DNA of 15,059 bases from contig DALYDX010000017.1 in assembly GCA_031972835.1 (NCBI GenBank), forward strand, positions 1 through 15,059. Reading direction: 5' to 3'. The DNA is from CAZLWF01 sp031972835 (GTDB lineage Bacteria; Patescibacteriota; Minisyncoccia; Phycocordibacterales; UBA9973). Below the pieces are notes generated by a model. The model was not told where the DNA came from. It did no database searches and was given only the letters and a program-made list of their open reading frames with translations. The stretch's first letter is position 1; each line of letters starts with the position of its first letter. Shown in pieces: positions 1 to 7,584 of this stretch. The translations under genes were made by a program, and so were the position numbers.

Positions 1-2971
1 TGTATATCTCTCTCGCAAGCTTACACTGTTCACACTCATCTCCTCCGCCGTACAACTTTGCATTGCACAATCTCTCTGTCCACTCACCTGTTTTAAGTAG
101 TCTATCGTAATCAGTAATATCTCGGATAAGTAAATCTATCTGTTGGGAATCGACACGTGTCGCGTATATACGATTCTTGTCGCCTTCTTTTGCTTCTAGG
201 AAATACAACTTCGAAGATGCAACTTCTTTTTTATCAGAACCTTGCACAAGATATGAATACATCGCGAGTTGTCTCATATATGTTGAAAGTCTATTTTCTT
301 CATCCAATTTTTCTATAACCCCTGCAGTCTTTGATGAACCAGTCTTAAAATCTGTTACTGAAACCGTCCCATCTGGAAACTTTTCGGTAAGGTCGATTTT
401 TCCATACATTTTCAAATTTGGGAAATTAGGATCTTTATAGGAAACAGATCTTTCACTTTCGCGACCTGGTACCAAATCTTTATACGAAGTCTCAATCCAT
501 ATGCCCACGATCTCAACTGCATCTTGAATTAATTTACTTAAAGTTCTTTCATCACTCACTCCTTCCTTTTTAAAACTATCCTCGACACATTCACGAATCA
601 TTTTTTCAGTTGGGATTTTGCTTGCCTTCAACACAAACTCTATAGCACTATGCACAGCGCTACCTAGTGCAAGTGAATCAGATTTTATTTCAGGAAGTTT
701 TAGGAAATTTCTAAAATACCATTTCCAAGGACATTCAAAGAAATTATTCAGTAATGAGACTGACACATTTACATCTTCGTATTCGTCCACCACGAGAGTC
801 TTCATCTTTTCAAAATCATCTCCCTCTGGCACTCGCTCACTTCGCACATACACATCTGGACCTTCGGCGAGTAGTTCCTCCTCGGTTTCGCCGGCATCTT
901 TTTTTACAAAATGCATATCTGGTAATTCACGTATTACCTCTGCAAGTTCGAGTTCTGCGCCTTTAAAATCTTTACTGGCGTATGAAATAGTACAGTACTT
1001 TTTTGCACGAGTTATAGCTACATATACTTCACGCTTTGCTACAGATTTATCTTTTTCTTCTATTTTTTCTTTTACAGATTCTGGAAGCGTGAATCCACCT
1101 TTCTTCTGAGACATTAGAGTCTCTTCGTTCATATGTGCAATCCACACTGCTTCAAACTCGAGACCTTTTGATTTGTGTAGTGTCATAACTGAAATACCTT
1201 TATGTGCACCAAAAGTTGCAAGTGGTATATGCATATTGTATTCCTCGAGCCGATCCAAGTATTTCAAGAAATTTTCCAAAGTCTCGTGTGGATCTAGTCC
1301 AATACGCATCTCACAGAGATGAAACACTGTTCTTAGAGCTTCTGCGTTTTCCAAAAGTTTTTCATGTGAATCTGCGTTTTTTATGAGCAGGTCGTTGCCA
1401 ATAAGACTAAGTAGTTGCAATAGTCCGATTTTATTTGACTCTTCTATATATGAAGACAATTTCTTGCCCCAGATCACAATATCATTTTCTGATTCAAACA
1501 ATCCTTCATCTTTGGCTGATGAAACAAGATCTTCTATACAAATATTTTTTATTTTTATATTTCGTAAAAATTTGTGTGCATTGAGTGCAGATATACCTGA
1601 GATACTATCAAAAATAGTTGCCGACAAAGCTATTGTGTTATTTGGATTAGCTACAACATTTAAAACTTTTCGAAGACTGTGAACTGATCTTGATTCAAAG
1701 AAAGACTGGCTATCTCCGCCTGAAACAGGTAATCCTATAGATTGCAATATTGTCACCGCATTTCTGGTGTGATAATTCTTTGGAACTAAAATTGCACATT
1801 CTTTTGGATCAAGCCCGGACTCTATAAGCTTTTTAAATTTCAATCCAGCTGCGATTATCTCATCTCTCGGATATGAATATTCTGACAGATAGAGCTCGTG
1901 TGAATCAGTCCGATTGCTTCGCAACTTTTCTTTGGTTAGATCACTAGATAGTAGCGTGTCCGCAAGTGCGAGTATCGGCTCGGTTGAACGATAATTTTCT
2001 ACTAGAGTTATAAGCTCGACTTTACCGAAAGTAGTTTTGAATTCTTCAAAATACGAGAGGGACGCCCCGCCGAATCCATATATAAGCTGACGATCATCTC
2101 CTACTACAAATATATTTGGTTTTTCTACATCCTTCCAAACAGCCTTTAGAAAATTGTTCTGCACACCAGAGGAATCTTGATGCTCGTCTACAAGCACGTA
2201 AAGTGCGCTCTCGCGTACGTCTGCTCGAACATCTTCAGAGTCTTCGACAAGTTTTACTGCATACTCGAGTACATCATCATAATCCATAAGCAACTTATTT
2301 TGTTTTTCTTTTTCATACTCTTCATAGAAATCTACAACTTCAGCAGTCCTTTCCAATGCTTCAATCTTCTTTACTATATCTTTCTTGAGCTCGCCCTTAC
2401 TGACACCACGGCTTGAAATACTATCTGGGTCATCTTGAAGTTTTTTTATCTCTCGCTCAATCTGCACTTGGAAATCAATTGGGGATATTCTCTCTCTTTT
2501 CAAGAGTGATATAAGAGACCTTATGTCACCAAAATACGTCGCAGTGTTTGCACGTGGACGCAAGTATTTCCAATCACGAGAATGTAACAACTGGTCAGCA
2601 ATAAAAACAGCTTCCCTATCATCGAGAAGTTTAGGCATATCATGAAAATCTAAGTTCAAATAATGCTTCTCGATTAGTCCAATCGCAAAACTATGAAATG
2701 TAGAAATCCTAACTTCACTCGCTCTAGCTCCGATATATTTTTCAAGTCTCTTCTTCATCGCACTTACTCCAGAACGTGTAAATGTAAGACACAAAATACC
2801 TGAAGCTGGAGTATCAGTTTTAGTCAAAATATTTGCAATACGAAGTGCCAAGACCTCAGTCTTTCCGGTACCAGGACCAGCTATAACCATAACCGGACCT
2901 TCTATAGTATCCACTGCGTCCCTCTGAGCAGGATTGAGGTTGTTGTATGCGTCGGTAAACGGAGTATTCAT
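1..2971 (-). CDS. UvrD/PcrA-type superfamily 1 helicase with C-terminal RecB/AddB-like nuclease (3' end outside window)
   Basis: Predicted ATP-dependent DNA helicase-nuclease for DNA repair or recombination. The minus-strand frame is open from the ATG at 2971 to the window edge: about 990 codons seen, no stop reached. Visible helicase motifs are Walker A GPGTGKT (about residues 32-38), DEHQD at 262-266, GDDRQLIYGFGGA (motif III), ENYRST (IV) and ITRAKKY with Arg about 655 (VI). The C-terminal third carries a PD-(D/E)XK nuclease: GSAVH (His774), GKIDL (Asp860), TDFKTG (Asp874/Lys876) and a following QLAMY helix. Cys747 before the nuclease and Cys969, Cys980, Cys983 after it resemble the Fe-S clamp of AddB/Cas4 nucleases, although the C-x10-C-x2-C spacing differs from AddB. 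The single-chain helicase-nuclease layout recalls AdnA/AdnB. Nothing of a partner subunit is visible. The start is supported by a -10 box 6 nt upstream. Confidence 0.9.
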   Translation of the reverse strand, partial: MNTPFTDAYNNLNPAQRDAVDTIEGPVMVIAGPGTGKTEVLALRIANILTKTDTPASGILCLTFTRSGVSAMKKRLEKYIGARASEVRISTFHSFAIGLIEKHYLNLDFHDMPKLLDDREAVFIADQLLHSRDWKYLRPRANTATYFGDIRSLISLLKRERISPIDFQVQIEREIKKLQDDPDSISSRGVSKGELKKDIVKKIEALERTAEVVDFYEEYEKEKQNKLLMDYDDVLEYAVKLVEDSEDVRADVRESALYVLVDEHQDSSGVQNNFLKAVWKDVEKPNIFVVGDDRQLIYGFGGASLSYFEEFKTTFGKVELITLVENYRSTEPILALADTLLSSDLTKEKLRSNRTDSHELYLSEYSYPRDEIIAAGLKFKKLIESGLDPKECAILVPKNYHTRNAVTILQSIGLPVSGGDSQSFFESRSVHSLRKVLNVVANPNNTIALSATIFDSISGISALNAHKFLRNIKIKNICIEDLVSSAKDEGLFESENDIVIWGKKLSSYIEESNKIGLLQLLSLIGNDLLIKNADSHEKLLENAEALRTVFHLCEMRIGLDPHETLENFLKYLDRLEEYNMHIPLATFGAHKGISVMTLHKSKGLEFEAVWIAHMNEETLMSQKKGGFTLPESVKEKIEEKDKSVAKREVYVAITRAKKYCTISYASKDFKGAELELAEVIRELPDMHFVKKDAGETEEELLAEGPDVYVRSERVPEGDDFEKMKTLVVDEYEDVNVSVSLLNNFFECPWKWYFRNFLKLPEIKSDSLALGSAVHSAIEFVLKASKIPTEKMIRECVEDSFKKEGVSDERTLSKLIQDAVEIVGIWIETSYKDLVPGRESERSVSYKDPNFPNLKMYGKIDLTEKFPDGTVSVTDFKTGSSKTAGVIEKLDEENRLSTYMRQLAMYSYLVQGSDKKEVASSKLYFLEAKEGDKNRIYATRVDSQQIDLLIRDITDYDRLLKTGEWTERLCNAKLYGGGDECEQCKLAREIY

Positions 2972-2977
2972 CTGTCT

Positions 2978-2983
2978 ATTATA
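2978..2983 (-). promoter_or_regulatory. -10 box of the helicase-nuclease gene (leaderless arrangement)
   Basis: A perfect TATAAT on the minus strand ends 6 nt before the ATG at 2971. Transcription starting 6-7 nt downstream would begin at or next to the start codon. No clear -35 hexamer is seen. Confidence 0.6.
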
Positions 2984-3009
2984 CGTAAAAATACCCGAGA
3001 CCGATACTG

Positions 3010-3037
3010 TTGACCAAATCTAAAAAACCTGTATACT
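3010..3037 (+). promoter_or_regulatory. Sigma70-type promoter for the gene at 3055
   Basis: TTGACC (3010-3015), a 16-nt spacer, then TATACT (3032-3037). It is divergent from the helicase promoter. The expected start near 3044 leaves a leader of about 10 nt to the ATG at 3055, or about 22 nt to the ATG at 3067. Confidence 0.6.
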
Positions 3038-3054
3038 AATAAAAATTTGTAAAT

Positions 3055-3432
3055 ATGATAGGAAAAATGGAATTGGAGGACTACAAGAAATGTCAGTCCG
3101 CAAAGAACGCCGCCCTAGTGGTGGCAGTGTTGAACAAGGGCACGACGACAGCCCTTGCGCTCGGAATCTCAAAACCTCTTGAGAAAGAAATCAGAGATCG
3201 AGCCCGAAAATATATAAACGCCAAAGAGGCGATCATGAAATGGGTCGGCGCAAAAACACCGACGAATGCACGTCTTGCTTTTGCTGAAGTCAGTAAATGT
3301 AAGATTAAAGACGAAAACATCATCCGAGATTTTACTGGAACACTGGACGCGTTAGACCTCGAAGAAATGCGACAAATGTCGCAAAACGGGATTCCTTCCA
3401 TGAAAAATCAGAAGGAAGAAGCGACTCAATAA
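3055..3432 (+). CDS. Hypothetical protein, 125 aa, soluble
   Basis: I do not recognise this family. The product has no signal peptide or membrane segment. It is mostly helical by composition, with a basic middle (a KEIRDRARKY stretch) and an acidic, Met-rich C-terminus. Two cysteines (13 and 82) are not arranged as a metal site. A second in-frame ATG at 3067 (residue 5) has AGG four bases upstream and is an alternative start. A strong promoter lies upstream and a shared terminator downstream, so it is a single-gene unit. The first half of the gene is visibly richer in G and C (many GCC, GTG and CGA codons) than its neighbours, which may indicate recent transfer. The frame is open for its whole length, and the promoter-terminator framing supports a real gene over its antisense shadow. 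Confidence 0.7.
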   Translation: MIGKMELEDYKKCQSAKNAALVVAVLNKGTTTALALGISKPLEKEIRDRARKYINAKEAIMKWVGAKTPTNARLAFAEVSKCKIKDENIIRDFTGTLDALDLEEMRQMSQNGIPSMKNQKEEATQ

Positions 3433-3454
3433 AAAAATAATATTAAAAATATAA

Positions 3455-3479
3455 AAATCCCCTCACTTTGAGGGGATTT
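3455..3479. terminator. Bidirectional intrinsic terminator between convergent genes
   Basis: Arms AAATCCCCTCA and TGAGGGGATTT are separated by CTT: an 11-bp perfect stem. A/T-rich tracts lie on both sides, so it can serve both the 3055 gene and the carbonic-anhydrase-like gene. Confidence 0.85.
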
Positions 3480-3488
3480 ATTTATTAT

Positions 3489-4631
3489 TTATACAGCAGC
3501 AGAGGCAACTTCCTTTACCACAGGTTCACCATGACGAATCTCAGTAACAAGTTTCGAAACATCAATTTGTGATTTTTCGTCTTGTGAATGGAATATCAAT
3601 GAATCATTGTCAGTATTGATACCTACCACGATTGCATTTACTGGATTATCTTCACCAAATCCAAACACGCTATTCACTTGGCATGCAAATTTAAATGCAT
3701 TTTGTCTTGCTTTCTCTGTATCATATTTATGACCAGCGCAGCCCAGATGTTCATGAGTGTTAGAAAAGTGATAAGTAGCCAATATAAGCGCAGGCTTTTG
3801 TTCCTTTATGCAATACTTGAGCCAACTCTTTACTTTTTCATATAGAGATACCCATCCCATTGAAAATTTTGCTCCAACATTACGATATGGAGTAATAATC
3901 CCCATTGGAATATCTGCCATCACGGGCAAGTTCAATCTTCCGTCCATGCATTTAAACGCAGTGATTTCAGTTTTATGTCTAGCGCGATATGCACGTCTAC
4001 GCATTACATTGCCTGATTCAGTAAAGAGATCACTCTGTTCCTGATTTCTTTTCATCAAGAATTTTGTAACCGCATTGTCTTCGTCGTGCATATATCCACA
4101 AGAAGCAAATCCTTTACAATCATCACCTGAAAGTCTGGTAAAAAGTCGAGTCTCCTCATCCATTATACCGACTACAAATTGCAATCCTGCCTCAATAAGC
4201 TCAGGATGGTTTTTCTTCATAACTCCGTATGCCATCACAGCAAGATCATCTGCTTTGAGTTTTGCATGAACCTTATCGGGCCCTATGTCTGCATAGGTTG
4301 CAGAGACCATCAAAGTCATACCTTCGTGTGTTGGTATACTTTTTCTTTCAAAATAATTGTCTTTCAAAACCTGACCCGCAACGATAAGTGGATCAATAGA
4401 GTTGATATCCAAAGGATTCAAAAGCAAGGCCTTATTCACAACGTGCAGCCAATCAAATCCAGTTCCAAAGCCAATAATTTGCTCTGCATGGTCATGAAAT
4501 TCCGGACGATCTGAATTATTGATTTCTGTAATATGTTTTATATTACCTTCAACCAATGGGACAATATCTCCAATAACCTCTTCTGGTATATTTGGGTAAA
4601 GTTTTTCTAATTGTTTTTTTATAGATTCCAT
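3489..4631 (-). CDS. Beta-carbonic-anhydrase-like zinc protein with long N-terminal extension
   Basis: Likely carbonic anhydrase (CO2/bicarbonate interconversion) or a relative. The 380-aa protein holds the beta-class core in order: CMDGR (Cys228-x-Asp230-x-Arg232), RNVGA at 250-254, and HEHLGCAGH with His295-x-x-Cys298. The family uses Cys, His and Cys as zinc ligands and the Asp-Arg pair as catalytic dyad. Usual beta-CAs have about 200 residues; here about 220 residues precede the first zinc cysteine. The long N-terminal part and an alternative ligand (His288, ten residues before Cys298) recall the carboxysomal CsoSCA subclass, where His and Cys are spaced about eleven apart. No shell or RuBisCO genes are present. 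There is no signal peptide, so it is cytoplasmic. The start follows a good promoter with about 27 nt of leader and no Shine-Dalgarno. Enzyme activity is inferred. Confidence 0.75.
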   Translation of the reverse strand: MESIKKQLEKLYPNIPEEVIGDIVPLVEGNIKHITEINNSDRPEFHDHAEQIIGFGTGFDWLHVVNKALLLNPLDINSIDPLIVAGQVLKDNYFERKSIPTHEGMTLMVSATYADIGPDKVHAKLKADDLAVMAYGVMKKNHPELIEAGLQFVVGIMDEETRLFTRLSGDDCKGFASCGYMHDEDNAVTKFLMKRNQEQSDLFTESGNVMRRRAYRARHKTEITAFKCMDGRLNLPVMADIPMGIITPYRNVGAKFSMGWVSLYEKVKSWLKYCIKEQKPALILATYHFSNTHEHLGCAGHKYDTEKARQNAFKFACQVNSVFGFGEDNPVNAIVVGINTDNDSLIFHSQDEKSQIDVSKLVTEIRHGEPVVKEVASAAV

Positions 4632-4664
4632 ATAATATTATTTTAAGTACTTAGTTCGCGAGAG

Positions 4665-4693
4665 AGTATACTCTGTAAATCAATTATTGTAAA
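4665..4693 (-). promoter_or_regulatory. Promoter of the carbonic-anhydrase-like gene
   Basis: On the minus strand TTTACA (4693-4688), a 17-nt spacer, then TATACT (4670-4665), 33 nt before the ATG at 4631. Unlike many genes here, this one should have a real 5' leader. Confidence 0.6.
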
Positions 4694-4750
4694 GATTGCT
4701 TAAAGATCAGCAATAAACATATTAGTTTAAAGATAGAATTCTTGCAAGCT

Positions 4751-4794
4751 ATACAAAAACAAATCTCAGTATTATCGAGAGATCTGTTTTGTAT
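4751..4794 (-). terminator. Intrinsic terminator after the membrane-protein gene
   Basis: Arms at 4779-4794 and 4751-4767 pair (core CAGATCTC with GAGATTTG, one G-T wobble) around an 11-nt loop. A run of T follows in the minus direction. It lies directly downstream of the stop at 4800. Confidence 0.65.
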
Positions 4795-4799
4795 AATAT

Positions 4800-5429
4800 T
4801 TAATTTTGAACTACCGGCTCAAGTCTCACCATCAACTTTTCGTAAACATAAGCAAAGGCTATAACTGAGACTGGTATAGTTACGAGCAATCCAATTATAA
4901 AAAATACAAATCCAGCTAGGTTCAACAGAATAATAAGTAGTGTAAACAAGATCAATTTACCTATGACTCCTTTTGTCATAACAGCAGACTCTCTCATTGC
5001 CTGACGGATAGTTATGTCCTTTTTATCTACGATTATGTATTTATATAAGCTAAAACGAGCCATCCATATTAATCCTGGAACTATAAGTAAGATCAAGCCG
5101 AGGAATACTATCAACATATAGACAATGCTCGCACCAAGATATTTCCAGAAAACTGGCGCTGATGTGAGTAGGTCACTGATTGCATATGACTCTTTACGGA
5201 CGACACGTATGGCTATATATATGAATCCCATGCCGAGTATAGTTCCAAAAACCACCTGAGCAATATCAAAGACAGCAGAAGAAAAAACACTACTCGCATT
5301 TGTAGATGCGTTACTAAACAAGAGTGACACACACATAAGCACAAAAGATATAAGTGCAAAAAAAGATATTCTCTCTTTTACAGAGTTCCAACCAAACAAT
5401 ATTGCATCTTTTGATTTAAAGTATTCCAT
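4800..5429 (-). CDS. Polytopic inner-membrane protein, 209 aa (DUF975 / GDPD-membrane-domain-like)
   Basis: An integral membrane protein of unknown function. About five or six hydrophobic segments can be seen, roughly at residues 22-42, 55-75, 96-118, 150-175 and 178-197. The stretch LLIVPGLIWMARFSLYKYII followed by an amphipathic loop with an Ile-Arg-Gln-Ala-Met pattern is typical of DUF975 and related glycerophosphodiesterase-membrane-domain proteins. It begins 25 nt after the stop of the secreted-protein gene on the same strand with no hairpin between them. The two are probably cotranscribed, though TAATAT 7 nt before the ATG could be an internal leaderless promoter. No catalytic motif is visible; a role in envelope organisation is inference. 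Confidence 0.8.
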   Translation of the reverse strand: MEYFKSKDAILFGWNSVKERISFFALISFVLMCVSLLFSNASTNASSVFSSAVFDIAQVVFGTILGMGFIYIAIRVVRKESYAISDLLTSAPVFWKYLGASIVYMLIVFLGLILLIVPGLIWMARFSLYKYIIVDKKDITIRQAMRESAVMTKGVIGKLILFTLLIILLNLAGFVFFIIGLLVTIPVSVIAFAYVYEKLMVRLEPVVQN

Positions 5430-5454
5430 AGTGTTTATATTAACCCTACTTGAC

Positions 5455-6621
5455 CTATTCGCCTATAGCGCCAGACATTATTGCAATTCTATTTTCAAGC
5501 CTTACTGCTTGAGTGTTGGGACTACTCACCTCTCCTTCTGTGATCATACCCATAGAACCCTCTTTGATCTTGTCTTGAATTTCAGAATTTTTTTGATACA
5601 TATCACCTTTCTTGAAAAGGAATCCGTACCATGGTAAACGTGCCTCTGTGTTACCTAGTGGATCGATACTTACATGTTCACGTAGAAAAGTTTTTCCAAA
5701 CCCCAAGAATTTTGCATCTACTGCGTAGACAAATTCTATGTTTGAATCTGAGATTGTAATCTCTCGTATGCGTTCATCTTTGTGCATCAATGTTTTCGCA
5801 AATATTTCTAGATCAATCATATTAGAAACACCACCAGAGCTTATTGATACATCTTCATCTTTTAAATCATCTCTCTTTATAGTTAGTGAGTTTGCCTCAG
5901 TTGCAGGTGCTTCAGTAGATAGGTAAGATTTGTTTGTAAACCACAGACTTACAATCTGACCATGAGTATTATTCATGCTTTCTAGGACTTTTGAGTTTTC
6001 ATCACTCACAAGTGCTTTTGATTCAATACATTTGCCAATATTACCTCCAAAGGCAAGGAGTGTCTCTACTCTCTCCTGATCTGGGGAGCTATCTTTTCTG
6101 TATTCATCCATAACTTCAATCAAAACAGATCTGTAGATTGCCTTGAATCGATTCATAGAACTAGTTGACTCCTCACTCATAGGTACTACAAGCTCTATGT
6201 CTTCAACCAAACTAGAACGCAATTCAAATGTTTTTTCATACAAAGAACTTTGCACATTGTTTAAATTGTCTGAAGTTTTTTCAGGTAAAACATAACTCTC
6301 TTTTTGCCATGCAAAACTTTGTTTGATTGTTTCATCTTGATCTGTGAAAACCTTATCTACAGTCTGACAAAATATAACAGAGTCTTCGGTAGACACTAAT
6401 TCTTCATTTACTGATGTGACAAATGTGTCAGTTATGAAAGTCAGATATCCGAAAGTTTGTGGTAAGTACGTAGTAGAAGGCGCTTGAAGTGCAACCGTAT
6501 CCACTATAGTCTCAGTATCAGGCAGTGAGTTTGAAACCTCCCCAAATACCGAGGTGGTAGAAAATCCCATAAAAAGACTCAAAATACTTATAAAAATGGC
6601 TATTTTTTCAATTTTTTTCAT
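5455..6621 (-). CDS. Secreted or membrane-tethered protein of unknown function, 388 aa
   Basis: I do not recognise the mature protein. The N-terminus is a clear Sec signal peptide: lysines at 2, 3 and 6, a hydrophobic core IAIFISILSLFMGF, and a likely cleavage after SVFG near residue 27. There is no lipobox cysteine. The mature part is rich in Ser, Glu and Asp, with a helical middle (residues about 90-210) and a C-terminal region of beta character (about 265-345). There is no enzyme motif and no further membrane span. Two cysteines, in FCQTVDK and KCIESK, could form a disulfide. The promoter TATACT lies 6 nt before the ATG. It is the first gene of a probable two-gene unit with the membrane protein, which suggests both act at the cell envelope. 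Confidence 0.8.
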   Translation of the reverse strand: MKKIEKIAIFISILSLFMGFSTTSVFGEVSNSLPDTETIVDTVALQAPSTTYLPQTFGYLTFITDTFVTSVNEELVSTEDSVIFCQTVDKVFTDQDETIKQSFAWQKESYVLPEKTSDNLNNVQSSLYEKTFELRSSLVEDIELVVPMSEESTSSMNRFKAIYRSVLIEVMDEYRKDSSPDQERVETLLAFGGNIGKCIESKALVSDENSKVLESMNNTHGQIVSLWFTNKSYLSTEAPATEANSLTIKRDDLKDEDVSISSGGVSNMIDLEIFAKTLMHKDERIREITISDSNIEFVYAVDAKFLGFGKTFLREHVSIDPLGNTEARLPWYGFLFKKGDMYQKNSEIQDKIKEGSMGMITEGEVSSPNTQAVRLENRIAIMSGAIGE

Positions 6622-6627
6622 AAACGG

Positions 6628-6633
6628 AGTATA
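6628..6633 (-). promoter_or_regulatory. -10 box of the secreted-protein gene (leaderless arrangement)
   Basis: TATACT on the minus strand ends 6 nt before the ATG at 6621. No Shine-Dalgarno and no convincing -35 hexamer are present. Confidence 0.55.
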
Positions 6634-6698
6634 TCACTTAACAAAAATATTAAAAGAGCTCAAAAACAAGGCACACAAGTAGACAAAACATGTCAAAA

Positions 6699-7268
6699 TT
6701 ATGATTTCTTATATTTAAAGCAATCAGATGTGTGATCGTTTACCATGCCAACCCCCTGCATAAATGCATAACATACAGTTGGTCCGACAAATTTGAATCC
6801 TCTCTTTTTTAAATCTTTCGACATAAGTTCTGATATTTTTGTTGCAGACGGAATAGATGAATGATTTTTAAATTTATTGTAGACAACTTTCCCATTTGTA
6901 AAATTCCAAAAATATTTTGAAGCCGTACCAAATTCTCTCTGTAATTCTAAAAATGCTTTTGCGTTACCGATCGTGGCTTCTATCTTTCCTCTGTGACGGA
7001 TAATTCCAGGATTTTTCATCAATCTACTTATGTCTTTCTTTGTCATCTTTGAGATTTTTCCAGGATCGAAGTTGTAAAAGACGCTCGCAAAATTGTCGCG
7101 CTTGTGTAGTATGCACGCCCAAGATAATCCAGCCTGGTGTGAATCCAATACGATAGCTTCAAATATATCTACATCCAACCTCTTTGGCACACCCCAAACA
7201 CGATCGTGATATTCTCGCATCAAGACATCTTCACCGCTGGCCCATCTACATCGAATCTTATTTTTCAT
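6699..7268 (-). CDS. tag: DNA-3-methyladenine glycosylase I
   Basis: Base-excision repair enzyme that removes 3-methyladenine from alkylated DNA. The 189-aa product aligns along its length with E. coli Tag: CRW near the start, YHDRVWGVP at 20-28, QAGLSW at 45-50, GIIRHRGKIEA in the middle, LKKRGFKFVGPTVCYAFMQ and NDHTSDC near the end. The zinc-binding set of the family (Cys7, His21, and His and Cys in the final NDHxxxC) is intact. The base-recognition glutamate of E. coli Tag (Glu38, in LEGQQAGLSW) corresponds to Asp42 (LDSHQAGLSW), a conservative change. The start is fixed by TATAAT 7 nt upstream. It is a monocistronic unit, with no adaptive-response genes around it. Confidence 0.93.
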   Translation of the reverse strand: MKNKIRCRWASGEDVLMREYHDRVWGVPKRLDVDIFEAIVLDSHQAGLSWACILHKRDNFASVFYNFDPGKISKMTKKDISRLMKNPGIIRHRGKIEATIGNAKAFLELQREFGTASKYFWNFTNGKVVYNKFKNHSSIPSATKISELMSKDLKKRGFKFVGPTVCYAFMQGVGMVNDHTSDCFKYKKS

Positions 7269-7275
7269 AGGATTT

Positions 7276-7281
7276 ATTATA
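7276..7281 (-). promoter_or_regulatory. -10 box of tag (leaderless arrangement)
   Basis: A perfect TATAAT on the minus strand ends 7 nt before the tag ATG. It is divergent from the promoter at 7291-7319. Confidence 0.6.
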
Positions 7282-7290
7282 CTACCTCTA

Positions 7291-7319
7291 TTGCTAAATT
7301 TACAAAAATATATTACAAT
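7291..7319 (+). promoter_or_regulatory. Promoter for the acidic micro-ORF
   Basis: TTGCTA (7291-7296), a 17-nt spacer and TACAAT (7314-7319). The predicted start near 7326 gives a leader of about 36 nt. Confidence 0.5.
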
Positions 7320-7361
7320 ACGTGTCTTATCAATATGCGTGGATAACTACCACATAAATAT

Positions 7362-7481
7362 ATGGCAGACGAAGAAGTAATAAAGGATGAAGAAATGGAA
7401 ACTGTAGAAGGAGCTGACATGGCTGCTGCAGAAGAAGTAGTTGCTGATGAAGAAGTTTCTTCAGAAGAAGCTGCTGCATAG
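7362..7481 (+). CDS. Acidic micro-protein, 39 aa
   Basis: A short open frame starting MADEEVIKDE and ending EEAAA, followed at once by a strong terminator. About 40% of residues are Glu or Asp, most of the rest are Ala and Val, and there are no aromatic residues or cysteines. The composition suggests a disordered or single-helix acidic peptide; I cannot assign a function. Evidence that it is a gene: a plausible promoter at 7291-7319, an ATG at a normal distance, and a terminator 12 nt after the TAG, with no other gene in this roughly 300-base gap to use them. No Shine-Dalgarno precedes the ATG. An internal AAGGAG before the codon at 7420 is probably chance, since GAA-GGA codons make it. An alternative is a small RNA with incidental coding potential. 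Confidence 0.6.
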   Translation: MADEEVIKDEEMETVEGADMAAAEEVVADEEVSSEEAAA

Positions 7482-7492
7482 TATTCGTTTCT

Positions 7493-7540
7493 AAACGAAA
7501 TAATAAAAAGCGACCTAGGTCGCTTTTTATTATTTCGTTT
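7493..7540. terminator. 48-bp perfect palindrome acting as a bidirectional terminator
   Basis: Every base from 7493 to 7516 pairs with 7540 back to 7517, with no mismatch and no loop at DNA level. The core AGCGACC/GGTCGCT is flanked by AT arms ending AAACG/CGTTT. A T tract follows on the plus strand. It separates the plus micro-ORF from the convergent DUF1761 gene. A short competing hairpin (TTCGTTT at 7484-7490 with AAACGAA at 7493-7499) overlaps its left arm. Confidence 0.85.
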
Positions 7541-7584
7541 TTTTATTTAGCTAGTACAACCACGTCTAGCTATCTACTTTTATT

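Noticed and set aside
618..1109. Plus-strand 163-codon frame rich in Ser and Phe
   Set aside because: It lies antisense to the helicase-nuclease, whose motifs are continuous through this region.
7413..7481. Internal AAGGAG plus ATG at 7420 as the real start of the micro-ORF
   Set aside because: The sequence arises from Glu-Gly codons, and Shine-Dalgarno use is rare in this window; the upstream ATG fits the promoter better.
7548..7572. TAGCTAG/CTAGCTA inverted repeat as an extra terminator
   Set aside because: Low-stability stem followed by A rather than T in the direction of the DUF1761 gene; the 48-bp palindrome next to it already ends both transcripts.
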